NCBI GenBank assembly: GCA_027563935.2
Contig: CM050453.2
Span: forward strand, 67,130,018 to 67,194,017
Direction: 5' to 3'
Source: Costus lasius
Lineage: Eukaryota > Streptophyta > Magnoliopsida > Zingiberales > Costaceae
DNA: 64,000 nt
Shown here: one piece after another, positions 1-12,247 of the stretch
How positions within the stretch are numbered: position 1 is the first letter of the stretch
How the letters are laid out: each line of letters begins with the position of its first letter
Translations under genes and position numbers: made by a program
Notes under the pieces: generated by a model
Databases searched by the model: none
Told to the model about the DNA's origin: nothing
What the model saw: only the letters and a program-made list of their open reading frames with translations

Positions 1-911
1 CTCCAGATCATGAGTGGGGTAGTTTACCGCATAGTCTTTGAGTTGCCTTGAAGCATAAGCAACTACCTTTCCTTGCTGCATCAGTACAGCACCCAGACCC
101 TTACCAGAGGCATCAGTGTAAACAGTGAACTTCTCTCCATCACAGGGAATGATGAGGATAGGAGCACTGGTCAGTCTCTTTTTCAGTTCCTGAAAACTAG
201 ACTCACAATCATCAGACCACTCAAACTTCAAATTCTTTCTAGTTAGCTTAGTCAGAGGACCAGCCAGCTTGGAAAAACCCTCCACAAAACGGCGGTAGTA
301 TCCAGCTAAGCCCAGAAAACTTTTGACCTCAGTCGCTGTAGTTGGTCTTCCCCAGTGAAGAATGGCCTCCACCTTCACTGGATCCACAGACACACCCTGG
401 TCAGAAATAATGTGTCCCAGAAAGCCAATCTGATGTAACCAGAACTCACATTTGCTGGCCTTAGCATACAGCTGCTTCAGCCGCAGAATCTCCAGCACCT
501 TGCGCAAATCCTGAGTGTGATCTTGCGCATTCTTGGAGTAGATCAGAATATCATCTATGAAGACGACCACACATTTGTCCAGAAGTTCATGAAATACTCT
601 GTTCATCAGATCCATAAACACTGCAGGGGCATTTGTCAGTCCAAAAGGCATAACAAGAAACTCATAGTGCCCATACCTGGTCCTGAATGCAGTTTTAGGT
701 ACATCCTCCTCCTGAACTCTCAACTGATGATAGCCAGACCTCAGGTCAATTTTTGAGAATACAGTAGCACCCTGCAACTGATCAAAGAGATCATCAATAC
801 GGGGTAATGGGTACTTATTCCTAACAGTCACTTGATTGAGTTGACGGTAATCGATGCACATGCGCAAAGTACCATCCTTCTTCTTCACAAATAACACAGG
901 TGCTCCCCATG
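1..911 (-). pseudogene. E1 reverse transcriptase / RNase H fragment
   Basis: The minus strand encodes gypsy reverse transcriptase followed by the start of RNase H. Recognisable motifs in order are the [20 protein letters not shown] segment, the [10 protein letters not shown] region, [19 protein letters not shown], the catalytic [12 protein letters not shown] box (YVDD equivalent) and the [13 protein letters not shown] start of RNase H. It matches the same region of E2 closely. The upstream end near 911 is a deletion junction: the sequence jumps from the beginning of RT into gag in another frame, so no functional polyprotein can be made. RNase H, integrase and the 3' LTR would lie left of the window. 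Confidence 0.85.
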
Positions 912-1675
912 TCTACCACTTCAGCATAAGACTCCAAGTGTAGCATAGCTACCCTTGTCCTGATGTCTTTCCTCAAGCCCCGCTGAAACTTCTTGGCTCT
1001 TCTTTCCTTGGTATTGACTAAGTGAGGAGCATACCCCGACAACCGAGCGAATGTGGCCTCATACTGATCCACCGTCAGGTCGCCCTGCTCAAGACGAATA
1101 AACTCCACCTCGCGCTCCTCAGATAAGCTAGAGGGGAAAAACTTGGCATTGAACTTCATCATGAAGTACTGCCAATCAACAACTCTGGATTCAGTTGCCG
1201 CCAGTCTGACGACTCCCTTCCACCAGTCTTCGGCATCTCCACGCAACATGAAGACAGACAAACATAGCTTGTCTGCATCATCACAGCGCAAAACCTGGAA
1301 AATCTTTTCCAATGCCAACAGCCAATCCTCAGCCGCTCTGGGCCCCGGACTACTATAAAATGTAGTCGGGTTCAGGTGCTGAAACTCTCGAACCAACCGA
1401 GCATATCTTTGATGTGCGCCATCACCTAGAGGGGAACCAGCGCCACCCACACCGTGTCCAGCCGGTTGTGACTGTGACTGAGGCTGTGTCTGCGACAGCC
1501 GCTGCAATAACTGTTGCTGAACCTCCATGTGCTGCGCCTGCTGCTGCTGCATCATCTGAGTTTGCTGCTGGATGAACGCGTTCTGTTGTTGCATCATAGC
1601 AGTCATAGCCTCCATGGCCTGCCTCAGATCAGACTGTTGATCACCGTTGCTACTGCTAGATCTTGGTCGCACCAT
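912..1675 (-). pseudogene. E1 gag, fused out of frame to RT by internal deletion
   Basis: The start ATG is at 1675 on the minus strand, directly after a run of 19 A. The protein begins MVRPRSSSSNG, has a glutamine/methionine-rich stretch at about residues 15-75, then the retrotransposon gag domain ([63 protein letters not shown]). Reading upstream of the ATG only adds residues encoded by the A-tract, so I choose the 1675 start. At about 911 gag is joined directly to the start of RT in a shifted frame. The CCHC knuckle, the protease and the protease-RT linker are missing, so it is non-functional. Confidence 0.85.
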
Positions 1676-1882
1676 TTTTTTTTTTTTTTTTTTTGTACCT
1701 GCATCACATAACACGGTAGAATAACAACCAATATTCAATCACGGATCAGATCCTATCTTGGTTTCTAGCAATACACAAACAGAGGTTTCCAATATTCAAT
1801 CACGTATCAGATCCTATCTTGGTTTCTAGCAATACACAAACAGAGTTTTCCTTTCCCGGAGTTTCTAATTGCTAGTAATATG

Positions 1883-1894
1883 CCTCTGATACCA
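1883..1894 (-). other. E1 primer binding site (initiator tRNA-Met)
   Basis: On the minus strand this reads TGGTATCAGAGG, complementary to the 3' end of plant initiator methionine tRNA with one change in the last base. It lies 2 bp inside the LTR edge at 1897, which fixes the LTR boundary and the element's orientation. Confidence 0.9.
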
Positions 1895-1896
1895 TC

Positions 1897-4800
1897 TGTA
1901 ACATCCCTCAGAATCACACCCCACACGCATACAAGTAAAATACGGGGTTTCAAAAATTTTTACTCTTCCATTAAAACACAAGAAGAAAGCGGCATCGAAG
2001 GACATTACTACGGAACTGAAAACCGCACAGAACTGAATAGGATCGATTTACTAGGAAATAGAAATCCGGAAATCCAGAAAATCCGACAGCAAGTATAATA
2101 ATTTACTGCTGCACAGACACGCATATCCTGGAATAAAACAGATGTCCACACTACACATATGTGGAAAACACAAATTCAGATATATTGCGGAATAAGAACA
2201 ATAACTCTCAAATCGGACATTTCAGAATAAGAATAATTTCAAATCTCACGAATCCAAAACTCGTATCTAACAATTAAAACGAGACAACTATAATATAATA
2301 TCCTGAAAACAGGCATAAGCCCTCAGGAGATAAAACGTATCATATAATTAAGTTAGGCACGCAGGCCTGACAGATTTTTTTAGAAGACAACTCTTAGAAA
2401 TTAAATAAAACATTAGCATCATAGTAAATTCGTGAATTAGCTGTAGCGATCACTGTCCCAATGTCTCACCTGAAAATATTTAAACAATGGGGGTGAGCTA
2501 AAAAGCTCAGTGAGTAAAAGACACTAAAAGCCATCCATAGTACACATCAAAAATATCATGCATAAGTTGAAATACATTTTTGTAACAGATAAGATAAATC
2601 AACTTAACATGCACACTCATATCAGAAACAAAACATAATCAAATACAGATACTTATAACATTAGGCATCAAGCATGAAGTAGGATATAAGTATACCAACC
2701 CCTCCCTACTAAACACACTGCCTAACACATCTATAATACAGATCGAAACAGAACTACAGAAATCAGAACTGACAGACAGAAAATCAGAATTTTCAGAATC
2801 CAAACGGATAGTCTACATCGGAAACAGAAAGGCCACAGAAGGCCTGATGACCACAGAAGGTCTGACCCCACCTCTGCCGAGGACGAGACATGCATGCATA
2901 TCAGAAACAGAATAGTAGAGGAGGTATCAGTGGGTGGCCCCCGTCTTGTCAGGACGTGGCACTCTGGCCTCCAAAACCCAGAACAGAATGGTAGAGGAGG
3001 TATCAGTGGGTGGCCCCCGTCTTGTCAGGACGTGGCACTCTGGTCTCCAATACCCAGAACAGAATGGTAGAGGAGGTATCAGTGGGTGGCCCCCGTCTTG
3101 TCAGGACGTGGCACTCTGGTCTCCAATACCCAGAACAGAATGGTAGAGGAGGTATCAGTGGGTGGCCCCCGTCTTGTCAGGACGTGGCACTCTGGTCTCC
3201 AATACCCATAACAGAATGGTAGAGGAGGTATCAGTGGGTGGCCCCCGTCTTGTCAGGACGTGGCACTCTGGCCTCCAATACCTATAACGGAACAGAAATA
3301 GTGTCTCAAGGGTCGTAGTAGACTATCAGCACCATTACAGCGCCACAGAAGGAGGGTAAGAACACAGAAGAGTGCTACACTAGGGCATAATTTTACAGAA
3401 CAGATTATACTGAAACGGAGGAGTAGGACCAACCACTACTTAATTCTTACATCATGCCCAAAGTCTGACAAACCAGAAAATGACACACCCCAATATCCAG
3501 TCCTTAACAAATTACAATTTGCAGAAAATCAAAGCTGAACACACTTCATAATTTTTACCATCAACCAGAAGTAATATATGAGTGAATTCCTTAGATTTCA
3601 TGCAACTATCCTTAATTCATGTCAGACCAGTCTATGTTCTCACAAAGGTTATAACACATTCAAAGTTTTCAGAAAATTCACAACATATAAACAGAACAGA
3701 AAATATTCACATAACAAACAATTAAACATAGAACAGAAACTATTCATGAAATAATTTCCTCAAAATTCCTAAAATCGTGAGCTATAAAATTACTGTAAGG
3801 GGCGCCAGTTTCCGAACCTTAACAGAACGTACAAATTTCATGTAAATAATTTCAGTCCCCCACTACAGATAATTTTAATTACACGTTCGTGAAGAAAATT
3901 GACAAAAGCCCCAAAATTGGCTCGAACCATGATTTTCGAAAATTCCTAAGTTCTTAGTTAAATCCCCAATTTTGTTTTCTCTAAAATTTCTCATCAAGCA
4001 ATTAAATTTTAGAAGAACTACAGACCACAATTTAAGAGATTAAACCATACAGGCTAAATTTTTCTCACAATGGAATATTTGTCTAACCAAAACATAGCAG
4101 ATTTATATTGTCAGATTGCAACATATATTTTTGGTCCAATTTCGAACCAAAGCTAGTCAATATTATATTCAAAATGAAGCTCTCTGAATCTAGTTTCCAA
4201 CAAAACTGGTTTTGCAAAATTTCGAATTGTAGGCAGGAAGATATAAGGGTTCGAACATAGGTGGGTCAGAATTTCAGATTTCAAGAAAACAGATTCATAT
4301 ATCAGAATTGCGACATATATTTCAGATCCAATAACTAATTGAAAATAGGCGTTATGGGAGTCAAAATGAAGCTCTTCAAGCCTACGGTCTAATAAAACTG
4401 GTTTCACATGATTTCGAGCTATACCTAGGGAGATACGAGAGTTCGAACACAAAAGGGTCAAGATTCTAGATTTTCAGAAAACAGATTTCGTAAGTTATAT
4501 AACAATGCCGATTGCAACACGAATATAGTTCAGATGTGGTCGATATTACATATGAATCAAAGCTGAGCGAATCTAGTTTCATACAAAATTTGTTTCGTGT
4601 GATTTGGATCTATAGATCATGAGATATTGAGGTTAAAGCACAGTAAGGTCAGATTGGCGACTACAATTTTCAGCAAGACAAAATTTCTGAATCATCATGC
4701 ATATTCAGATCCGACCTATAGAATAGAAAAACACAGGATCTACTTGCAGATTTTTGGTTCATACAGATAATTATTGCAAATAGGATTAGACTCCTTAGGA

Positions 4801-5328
4801 TCGAATTACTCACAGAAAATCGCCCACAGAAAAAAAAAAAAACGCCACAACAGAGGGTCAGGGATCTCCAGGAACTTCGTCCACCACCAGTCTGCCACCA
4901 CCAGCGTCAGGAATTTGCAGGAGGCGCCAAACACAGTAAGGGGCGACAACCACAGGCGGCTAGGGCAAGAAAACAACAAAAATCGTGAGGGAGAGGAGCT
5001 CTCATGATATTTCCCTTTTTCTCCCACTCCAAACGGATCCAAGATCCAATAACCCAGTTAACTTAAGTGAAAATCGGTTTTAAGGGCTCACCTGGGCTTA
5101 ACCACCATGCGCCACTCCAATAACACAGAAATATGCGCCACCATGGTGGAAGAATTCCAGGAGCAAAGAGTCAAGGTTGAGGGTTCGAAGCCCCAACCAA
5201 AATAATTATTTTTGCCCTGTAGGAAAAAGTCCTACAATTAGGCAAAAATCCCAAAACTTTAACAGATAAAAATACAGAAACAGAATTTCTAACCTTAAAT
5301 CGTAATTCAGAAACTCGAGGGCGTTACA
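1897..5328 (-). repeat. E1 5' LTR (3432 bp)
   Basis: This long LTR is bounded by a TGTAAC/GTTACA inverted terminal pair. It contains a 76-bp minisatellite (2910-3290), a set of decayed repeats of about 190 bp (about 4100-4640) and, near its 5' end, a tRNA T-arm-like hairpin (box-B match GGTTCGAAGCC at 5182-5192, on the strand opposite to the element). A 12-bp palindrome CCACCATGGTGG lies near 5138-5149. The short open frames inside it occur only as repeats of LTR sequence and I do not treat them as genes. Confidence 0.9.
2910..3290. repeat. 76-bp minisatellite in the G1 LTR, 5 copies
   Basis: Five head-to-tail units of 76 bp contain the recognisable core GTGGGTGGCCCCCGTCTTGT. Units differ by a few substitutions (CTCCAAAAC versus CTCCAATAC). 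There are no unique spacers between units. Homologous arrays of different copy number occur in E2 and S. Confidence 0.95.
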
Positions 5329-6458
5329 CCACATGAAACCAGCCCAAGCCATGGTCTAGATCTCTCTGAACCAAAATGGTTCAAGATCTAACCGTTGATC
5401 TCTTGAAGCTTCTGATCTCACCGATCTAGCATCACTACTCTCGATCGAAGCTTACCGATCTCAAGCCCTAATCAATCACACATGATCAGACCAGATCTCA
5501 CTTACAATCAGAGTTTAAATCCCTTTAAACTGAACCGAAACAATTCAGTCCACACGATCAGACTTAAGTAAGCCATATCATCAAATTGTGCGACCCTAAG
5601 GGTTTCCTTTAGATGTCGGTAACGATAACTAACGTTATCACGATCAGTGAGGGGTATCTAGCAACACATCACTGTCTCCCGATATAAAGGAAAGAGTCTT
5701 CCAAGACTACACCCAAACCACAGCACAAGGGTGAATGCACTTCACTAGGCATACATGTTTCCTTTGCCACTGGATGTTCTTATTGGACAAGCGTGTCAAG
5801 CCTGTAGCTCCAATATGATGAGCATGATTAGATCTGATGAACATAGTCACCAGGGTATGGCCATACACTTTCTCAATCATCTCATAAGGGGGGCCCCTTT
5901 AGAACATCACACTCCTTCAACAAGGAGACGGCAATCCTATATCTATCACTAGTGCCCTAACCTGACTCATGATCATTATCCAAGATAGTCTATAATCATT
6001 ATGTTTCAAATGATATCGAACTACCTCAAAACAATGACAATCATCATTTAGAAAAACAAGTGATCTCAAGTCAGAGGACATGTGCCACTTGATGCAAACA
6101 AGTATTATTCACATTGTGACAAGCAATTGAATATCCTACTAGGGTCTGTCCAGTACATCCAATGTACCCATGAGTCTACATCTTATTCCATGCTCGAAGC
6201 ATCCTATAAGATTAGAATACATATTAGTCTTAACCATATCAAGGCTGTCTCATGTTCACCAAGATATCTCGACTAAGGACTTTATAGCATGTCAGCCCAG
6301 CTGAACAGCTTTGAGACATTATTCAGAAGTACACTAATTGCAGCAGAGAAGGTAACAACCTGAATAATAACCATGCCTTTATAAACACAAGAGTTTATTA
6401 CATGATACTGATACAATCCCAAGGCCTCAAACATTAGCCTTAAGGGCATACCCCAACA
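5329..6458 (-). repeat. D 3' LTR, truncated by the E1 insertion
   Basis: This holds about 1.13 kb of a C1-family LTR, starting TGTTGGGGTATGCCC at 6458 on the minus strand. The distal part lies beyond the E1 insertion, outside the window. No polypurine tract precedes it: the sequence passes straight from mid-pol (6459) into the LTR. Confidence 0.85.
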
Positions 6459-8749
6459 GACTCCGTCATAGCGCTCAGGCTGTCGACGGATCCTTCCCGA
6501 TCTTCACGGTTCCCGTGGTATCTGAGCCTCAGGTTGTTCAGTAACCTGATCTACCAGCTCAGGCTCATCCAACTGTGCTTGACTACTTTGTCCTTCCTCT
6601 GGATTCTCATCCAGCTTTATTTCTCTCCCACTGGCCTCTTGCAGAAGAAACTCCTTCTCAAGAAAAATGGCCATCCGAGCAACAAATACCTTGTTCTCTT
6701 TAGGATCGTAGAAATAATAACCCTTAGTTTCCTTAGGGTAACCGACAAAGATGCATTTCTCAGATCTGCTCTCTAGTTTCCCAGAGGCGAGCTTTTTGAC
6801 ATAAGCCTCGCAGCCCCAGATCCTGATAAATCTTAAGCTCGGCTGTTTCCCATACCATAACTCATATGGTGTCTTTGAAACTGCCTTGGATGGCACTCGG
6901 TTTAGTACCTTTGTAGCTGTCTCCAGTGCAAATCCCCAAAAGGAGTAAGGAAGAGTAGCCTGACTCATCATAGAGCGAACCATATCAAGTAACGTTCTAT
7001 TTCTCCTCTCGGACACACCATTCCATTGCGGTGTTCCTGGTGGAGTGAGCTGTGAGATAATCCCACACTCTTTTAGATAGTCAGTAAATGCATGACTCAA
7101 GTATTCTCCACCTCGATCAGAACGAAGTGCCTTGATATTTCGGCCTAGTTGATTCTGTACTTCATTCTTGAACTCTTTGAACTTGTCAAAAGATTCACTC
7201 TTATGTCTCATAAGATAGACAACCATATCTACTGAAATCATCAGTAAAGGTAATGAAGTACTGATAGCCACCTCTGGCATGTTTACTAAATGGCCCACAC
7301 ACATCACTGTGTATAAGGTCAAGTAAACCTGAAGCCCTTTGACCTATATTAGGAAAAGGAGACTTCGTCATTTTACCCATTAAACAAGCTTTGCATGTAT
7401 CAATCTCCTCATAGGAGAATGATCCCAGCAGTCCATGATCATGCAACCGCTTAATGCGCTTCTTGTTAATATGGCCTAAACGACTATGCCATAACAAGGT
7501 GCTGTCATCAGCATACTTGGCTTTCTTATTATCAATAGTTTGTATAGAACATTCCATGTCCAACATGAATAACCCATTGTTAATTGAACCAGTAGCATAA
7601 ACAATATTATCAAGAGTAAGATAACACTTTGAAATCTTGCATTCAAAGGAAAACCCTTTCCTGACAAGAGCAGGAATAGAGATAATATTTTTTGGTAATA
7701 CTGGGTACAAAATAACAATTGTTTAATTCTAATACAATGCCAGATGGTAATGAGATGTAATAATCCCCTACAGCAACAGCAGCAACCCGTGCCCCGTTTC
7801 CAACGCGTAGGTCCACCTCATGCTGCCCCACCTGTCTTCTTCTCTTGAGTTCCTGTACATTTGAACAAATGTGAACTCCACATGCAGTGTCCAACACCCA
7901 TGAAATAGAAGAAGAAGATATCATGACTTCAGTAACAAATATACCTGAGCCAGAAGCGATGCTTCCCTTCTTGTCTCCTTGGAGCGCTTTACAGTCCTTT
8001 TTCCAGTGACCCAGCTGGCCACAGTGGAAACACCTGTTGTCCTTCGACCGCTTAACCTTCTGTTTCAGTGCCTTGTTGTAGTTCTTAACTGGGGCTTTGC
8101 CCTTCTTCCCCTTCTTCTTGTTCCTGGAAGGAACCATTAAGACAGAGGTTGAAGGCTTTCCCTTCAGAGTTTCCTCAGCAGTCAAGAGCATATTCAGCAG
8201 CTCTGCCGGAGTACAATCGATTTTGTTCATATTAAAGTTAATAATGAACGCATCGAAGGAGGGCGGGAGAGACTGCAGAATAATGTCTACAGCAAGCTCC
8301 TGGTTGATGGTATGCCCCAGTTTCTCCAGAGCCTCCTTGTGCCCAATCATCTTGAGCACGTGAGCTCCCACTGGGCTCCCTTCAGCCAGTTTGCTCTGAA
8401 AGAAAAGCTTGGTCAAATTATAGCGTTCAGTCCTCGCCTGTGCAGCATATAGCATCTTGAGGTTTGCTATAATTTCTATAGCAGACATATCCTCATGCTG
8501 ACGCTGCAGCGGTGGCGTCATAGACGCTAGCATCAGGCAAGCGACATCAATGCTATCATTAACGTGCTTTTCATAGGCATCGCGAACCGCCCTTGCAGCG
8601 TTCGCAGCGGGTTGAGGCGGTATAGCCGTCTCGAGGACGTACAGTTTCCTCTCTGCCTTAAGAACAATCTTAAGGTGTCCGTACCAGTCTGAGAAGTTTG
8701 GCCCAGCAAACTTCTCCCTTTCCAGTAGGGATCGCACATTGAAGCTCAT
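6459..8749 (-). pseudogene. D gag-protease-integrase pseudogene
   Basis: Gag starts at 8749 (MSFNVRSLLEREKFAGPNFS). It is followed by a CCHC zinc knuckle (CFHCGQLGHWKKDC) and the aspartic protease site (WVLDTACG). A one-base gain in a T-run near 7700 shifts the frame. The next segment holds the integrase zinc-binding region (LWHSRLGHI, CKACLMGK), and a 2-bp loss near 7230 shifts it again. The last segment (7322 to 6504) covers the integrase core with LRSDRGGEY and WNGVSERRNRTLLD. It ends at a TGA where element A has CGA. The sequence stops at 6459, exactly at the LTR edge, so RT and RNase H are missing. The encoded protein is very similar to that of A and B. Confidence 0.9.
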
Positions 8750-9997
8750 GGTGTTCGTTGCTGCAGGAATCTACAACAATGCAAGAACAGCAAGGTCAGT
8801 ATCAATGTTTAGAATCAATCCAGGACTTAAGAAAGATTCTTTTCTCACTATTTTATCTGACTGAAAAATCCATTAAAACAGTCCGAAAGAGTAACACTCT
8901 TTTAGTGAGATGGGATCCATATTTCATACTTGGTCTCCGCGTCCCGCTCAGGCGAGATAAGATGCACAGAGAGTACAAGCATTAATTTCTGGTAGGCAGT
9001 CCCTGCCAATCGCCAACCCGTGCGATTCCCCTTCATCTGGGCAATCCAGCAGACTGTGCCAACTGAGTTGGTACAACACAGTCTCTGATCCCACAGATGG
9101 CTGCCTCCATATAGCTAACATATGCCCCATATGTAGCCTACATGGTCAAGCTCACCTGACCTACTCCCTGGACCACCACGTGCTATGCTGAGCAACGAGA
9201 AGCGATAAATCCCTTCTCTGTAACACGCAGGTGAAATCACACACCGTCTGAAGATAGATGGGCGTGCCCACTGAGTGGGTACAACACGGCCCCAACGATA
9301 GTCAGAACAGTGAGGTTTCGCGCCAGAAGGCATTACGTGCTTGATATTTTAGCGTTGGATTTTAACGGTCTTTTATCTTCTTACTATCAGGCAAATCCTA
9401 TGGCTATAGCAGAAGATAAATAACTCATGCAATTCTAATTATTTAGAAAATAAAAGAAAGCATGGATCTTATGTGGTAAAAGCCCATAGAGCCTAAGTAA
9501 GACCTTAAATCAACTTAAGTCTTCACTTGCTCTTCTTGGGTCTTTTGCATCTCATCTGGTCCAACCCAGGGCCCTAGCGCTCAATGCAGCTCAGGTGCGC
9601 CCACCAGCTGAATGCGCCTCTACACTGTGTGCTTTTGTGCTCTTGTCTAATTAAAATACATTTTAATCTATCTAGACAAGCTTGACTCGCAGGTCAATTA
9701 TACAATAAATTAATTAAAAATGTGATTCGCAGATCACAAAATAATAATAATTTACCAGGCTTGCAGGCCCCAGCACAGCACACATTAAAAGGGCAACCCA
9801 CATAAGATTAAATAAACAAACATCATGGCATCATTCAATCAACATGTGATCCATTACAAAGAAAATAAAATTTTGAAAACCCATTGGCATCAATTTCAAT
9901 TTTCTTATGTGCCCTACAACCTTACAACGGTCCATTGATAGGGATCCACTCATCATGTCTAGTCAGATCCACTGCCCTTGCATGCACCAAGTCATAA
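8750..9997 (-). other. D leader, part 1 (between gag and solo LTR G)
   Basis: This is the untranslated leader upstream of D's gag, homologous to 42283-44094 of A and 55249-57049 of B. It keeps the hairpins built around CCCACTGAGTGGG (about 9268) and CCCGCTCAGGCGAG (about 8941). Compared with A and B it lacks a 57-bp tRNA-like segment at the matching position. I see no coding capacity. Confidence 0.75.
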
Positions 9998-11700
9998 TGT
10001 TTAATACCCCTTAAGATAAGGGGGGTCCCCTTCTAGGGGGAGCATAACCCTAAAGCATATGGCGCATAAAATTTCTTCTTGCGGAACTAGGGTTATAGGA
10101 TCGATATGCATGCTAAAAGATCAACTTGATAATAAGAAAACAATCATACCATCGCCATGGGAAGATGTTTCCTTGGAAGCAAAGATCAAAGTAGATCTTC
10201 TCCTTGTCGTCACACACAAGATGATGTCGCTATCTCTCTTGGTGCCCCTTGTGCTAGCAAGGTTCCAAGAGGTCCTTGTCGAGTGAAGGGAAAATGAGAT
10301 CTCTTTCTTCTTGGCCGAATCCTCCTCAACCTTCAAAGCGTCGCCCCACTCACCAGAGAGACGAGAGGAATATGGGCGAGAGGAATATCTCCAAGCGAAA
10401 ATAGAGTATATTCTATTTTGATGAGCGCACTCTCCAAATGGAGATCATGGTTACTAAAAATAGTAACCACTCCTCACCACAACGTTCACGCCAAGTGAAC
10501 TTGTCGCCTACTCCTCTCCCTATGAACCAAGCGCTCATTTAGTGAGCCGGTTCACTTTGGTTCGGTTTAAGAACCAATCAAGCCAATGATCTAGTCTAGA
10601 TCTTAAATAAACCCTAAGGTTCACGATCTAACCGTCGATCTCAACGATGCCCCTGATCTGACCGATCTGGCATACATTCTCTCGATCGAAGCTTACCGAT
10701 CTCAAGCCCTAATCAATCAAACATGATCAGACCAGATCTCACTCACAATCAGAGATTAGATCCCTTTAAACTGAACCCAAACAATTCAGTCCACACGATC
10801 TGACTTAAGTAAGCCATATCATCAAATTGTGCGACCCTAAGGGTTTCCTTTAAATGTCGGTAACGATAACTCACGTTATCACGATCAGTGAGGGGTATCT
10901 AGCAACACATCACTGTCTCCCGATAGAAAGGAAAGAGTCTTCCAAGACTACACCCAAACCATAGCACAAGTGTGACTCAAATCACTAGGCATGCATATTT
11001 CCTTTGCCACTGGATGTTCTTATTGGACAAACCTGTCAAGCTCGTAATTCCAATATGATGAGCATGATTAGAACAGATGAACACAGTCACCTGGGTATGG
11101 CCATACACTTTCTCAATCATCTCATCCAGGGGGCCCCTTTAGAACATCACACTCCTTAAACAAGGAGACGGCAATCCTATGTCTATCACTAGTGCTCTAA
11201 CCTGACTCAAGCTCACCATCCAAGATAGTCTATAATCATTGTGTTTCAAATGATATTGAACTATCTCAAAACAATGACAATCATCATTTAGAAAACACAA
11301 GTGATCTCAAGTCAGAGGAAATGTGCCACTTGTCATATCCAAGGAATATTCACATTGTGACAAACAATTGAACATCCTAGTAGGGTCTGTCCAGTACATC
11401 CCATGTACCCATGAGTCTACATCTTATTCCATGCTCGAAGCATCCTATAAGATTAGAACACATATTAGTCTTAACCATATCAAGGCTGTCTCATGTTCAC
11501 CAAGATATATCGACTAAGGACATAATAGCTTGTCAGCCCAGCTGAACAGCTTTGAGACATTATTCAGAAGAACATATATTGCAGCAGACAATGTAGCTAA
11601 CTGAATAACAACCATGCCTTTATAAACATAACAGTTTATTACATGATACAGATACATTCCCACAGGCCTCAAACATTAGCCTTAAGGGCATACCCCAACA
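9998..11700 (-). mobile_element. G: solo LTR of a C1-type copia element, TSD CATAA
   Basis: This 1703-bp LTR starts TGTTTAATACCCC and ends GGCATACCCCAACA as read on the plus strand. It is flanked by perfect 5-bp duplications CATAA at 9993-9997 and 11701-11705. The leader sequence of D continues on both sides, as shown by alignment with the B leader. No internal sequence remains, so it is a solo LTR formed by LTR-LTR recombination after insertion. Its orientation (minus) is inferred from the LTR ends. Confidence 0.92.
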
Positions 11701-11705
11701 CATAA

Positions 11706-12233
11706 CTGACTCGCGTTGACCTAATGGTCAACCATGCATGCGCCAAGGGCTGAACAACCAACATGAGTCCTGACAAGCGGGTGTGACCCCGGGCCTAACT
11801 CATGTGTGTTCAATGGTTGTCTCAACCAGACCTCGCTACACGCCTGTGATGCAGTCGACCTATAGCCACCTCGTGCTTGCGCACAGGTGCCATCTGGTCG
11901 ACCCATCTAGGCTGTCAGATGGTCTGATCAGACTGGTTGGATCTATTCAAGATGATGCTTTCAACCCTATCAACCCGTCTAAGGGTTTATAGTAGGCGCT
12001 TATTAGATCTAATGAAGGGCGCGCAAGTTCTTTTGATTTGAGAAAACAAAGCATGCGCCAATACATGCGCAACATGAAAACTTGCATGTAAACTTAAGCA
12101 TGCGCCAATACATGCGCAACATGAAAACTTGCATGTAAACTATGCGCATGATAACAAACCTTAGATCAAAGCTATAAGCACATACAAGGATCACACATAA
12201 ACAACAAGCAATCATATGAACATACGATACCAT
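11706..12233 (-). other. D leader, part 2 (next to the primer site)
   Basis: This is the continuation of the D leader beyond solo LTR G, collinear with the PBS-proximal leader of B. It holds a 47-bp direct duplication at 12051-12141 (unit begins GCATGCGCCAATACATGCGC). No genes are seen. Confidence 0.75.
12051..12141. repeat. 47-bp tandem duplication in the D leader
   Basis: Two adjacent near-identical units of 47 bp start at 12051 and 12098, each beginning GCATGCGCCAATACATGCGC. B has scattered ATGCGCCAA motifs here but not the duplication, so this is probably private to D. Confidence 0.85.
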
Positions 12234-12245
12234 GCTCTGATACCA
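12234..12245 (-). other. D primer binding site (initiator tRNA-Met)
   Basis: The minus strand reads TGGTATCAGAGC, a perfect match to the plant initiator-Met tRNA 3' complement, 2 bp from the LTR edge at 12248. Confidence 0.93.
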
Positions 12246-12247
12246 AT

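Larger units (their letters stand above)
1..5328 (-). mobile_element. E1: Tekay/Del-like Ty3/gypsy element, 5' part only
   Basis: This is the 5' portion of a chromovirus-type gypsy element on the minus strand. From its 5' end it shows a complete LTR (1897-5328), a methionine-tRNA primer site, gag, and a reverse transcriptase/RNase H fragment running off the left edge of the window. The LTR bounds are TGTAAC and GTTACA as read on the minus strand. Its 5' edge at 5328 abuts a copia LTR cut in mid-sequence, so E1 is inserted in the 3' LTR of element D. The second TSD copy lies outside the window. It is the same family as E2. Confidence 0.9.

Noticed and set aside
2934..3222. Two overlapping 70-codon frames in the E1 LTR
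   Set aside because: These are products of the 76-bp minisatellite read in successive frames.
9115..9333. Small frames in copia leaders (also at 43648-43942 and 55401-55833)
   Set aside because: They overlap the conserved hairpins of the untranslated leader and change frame or length between copies, so they are not genes.
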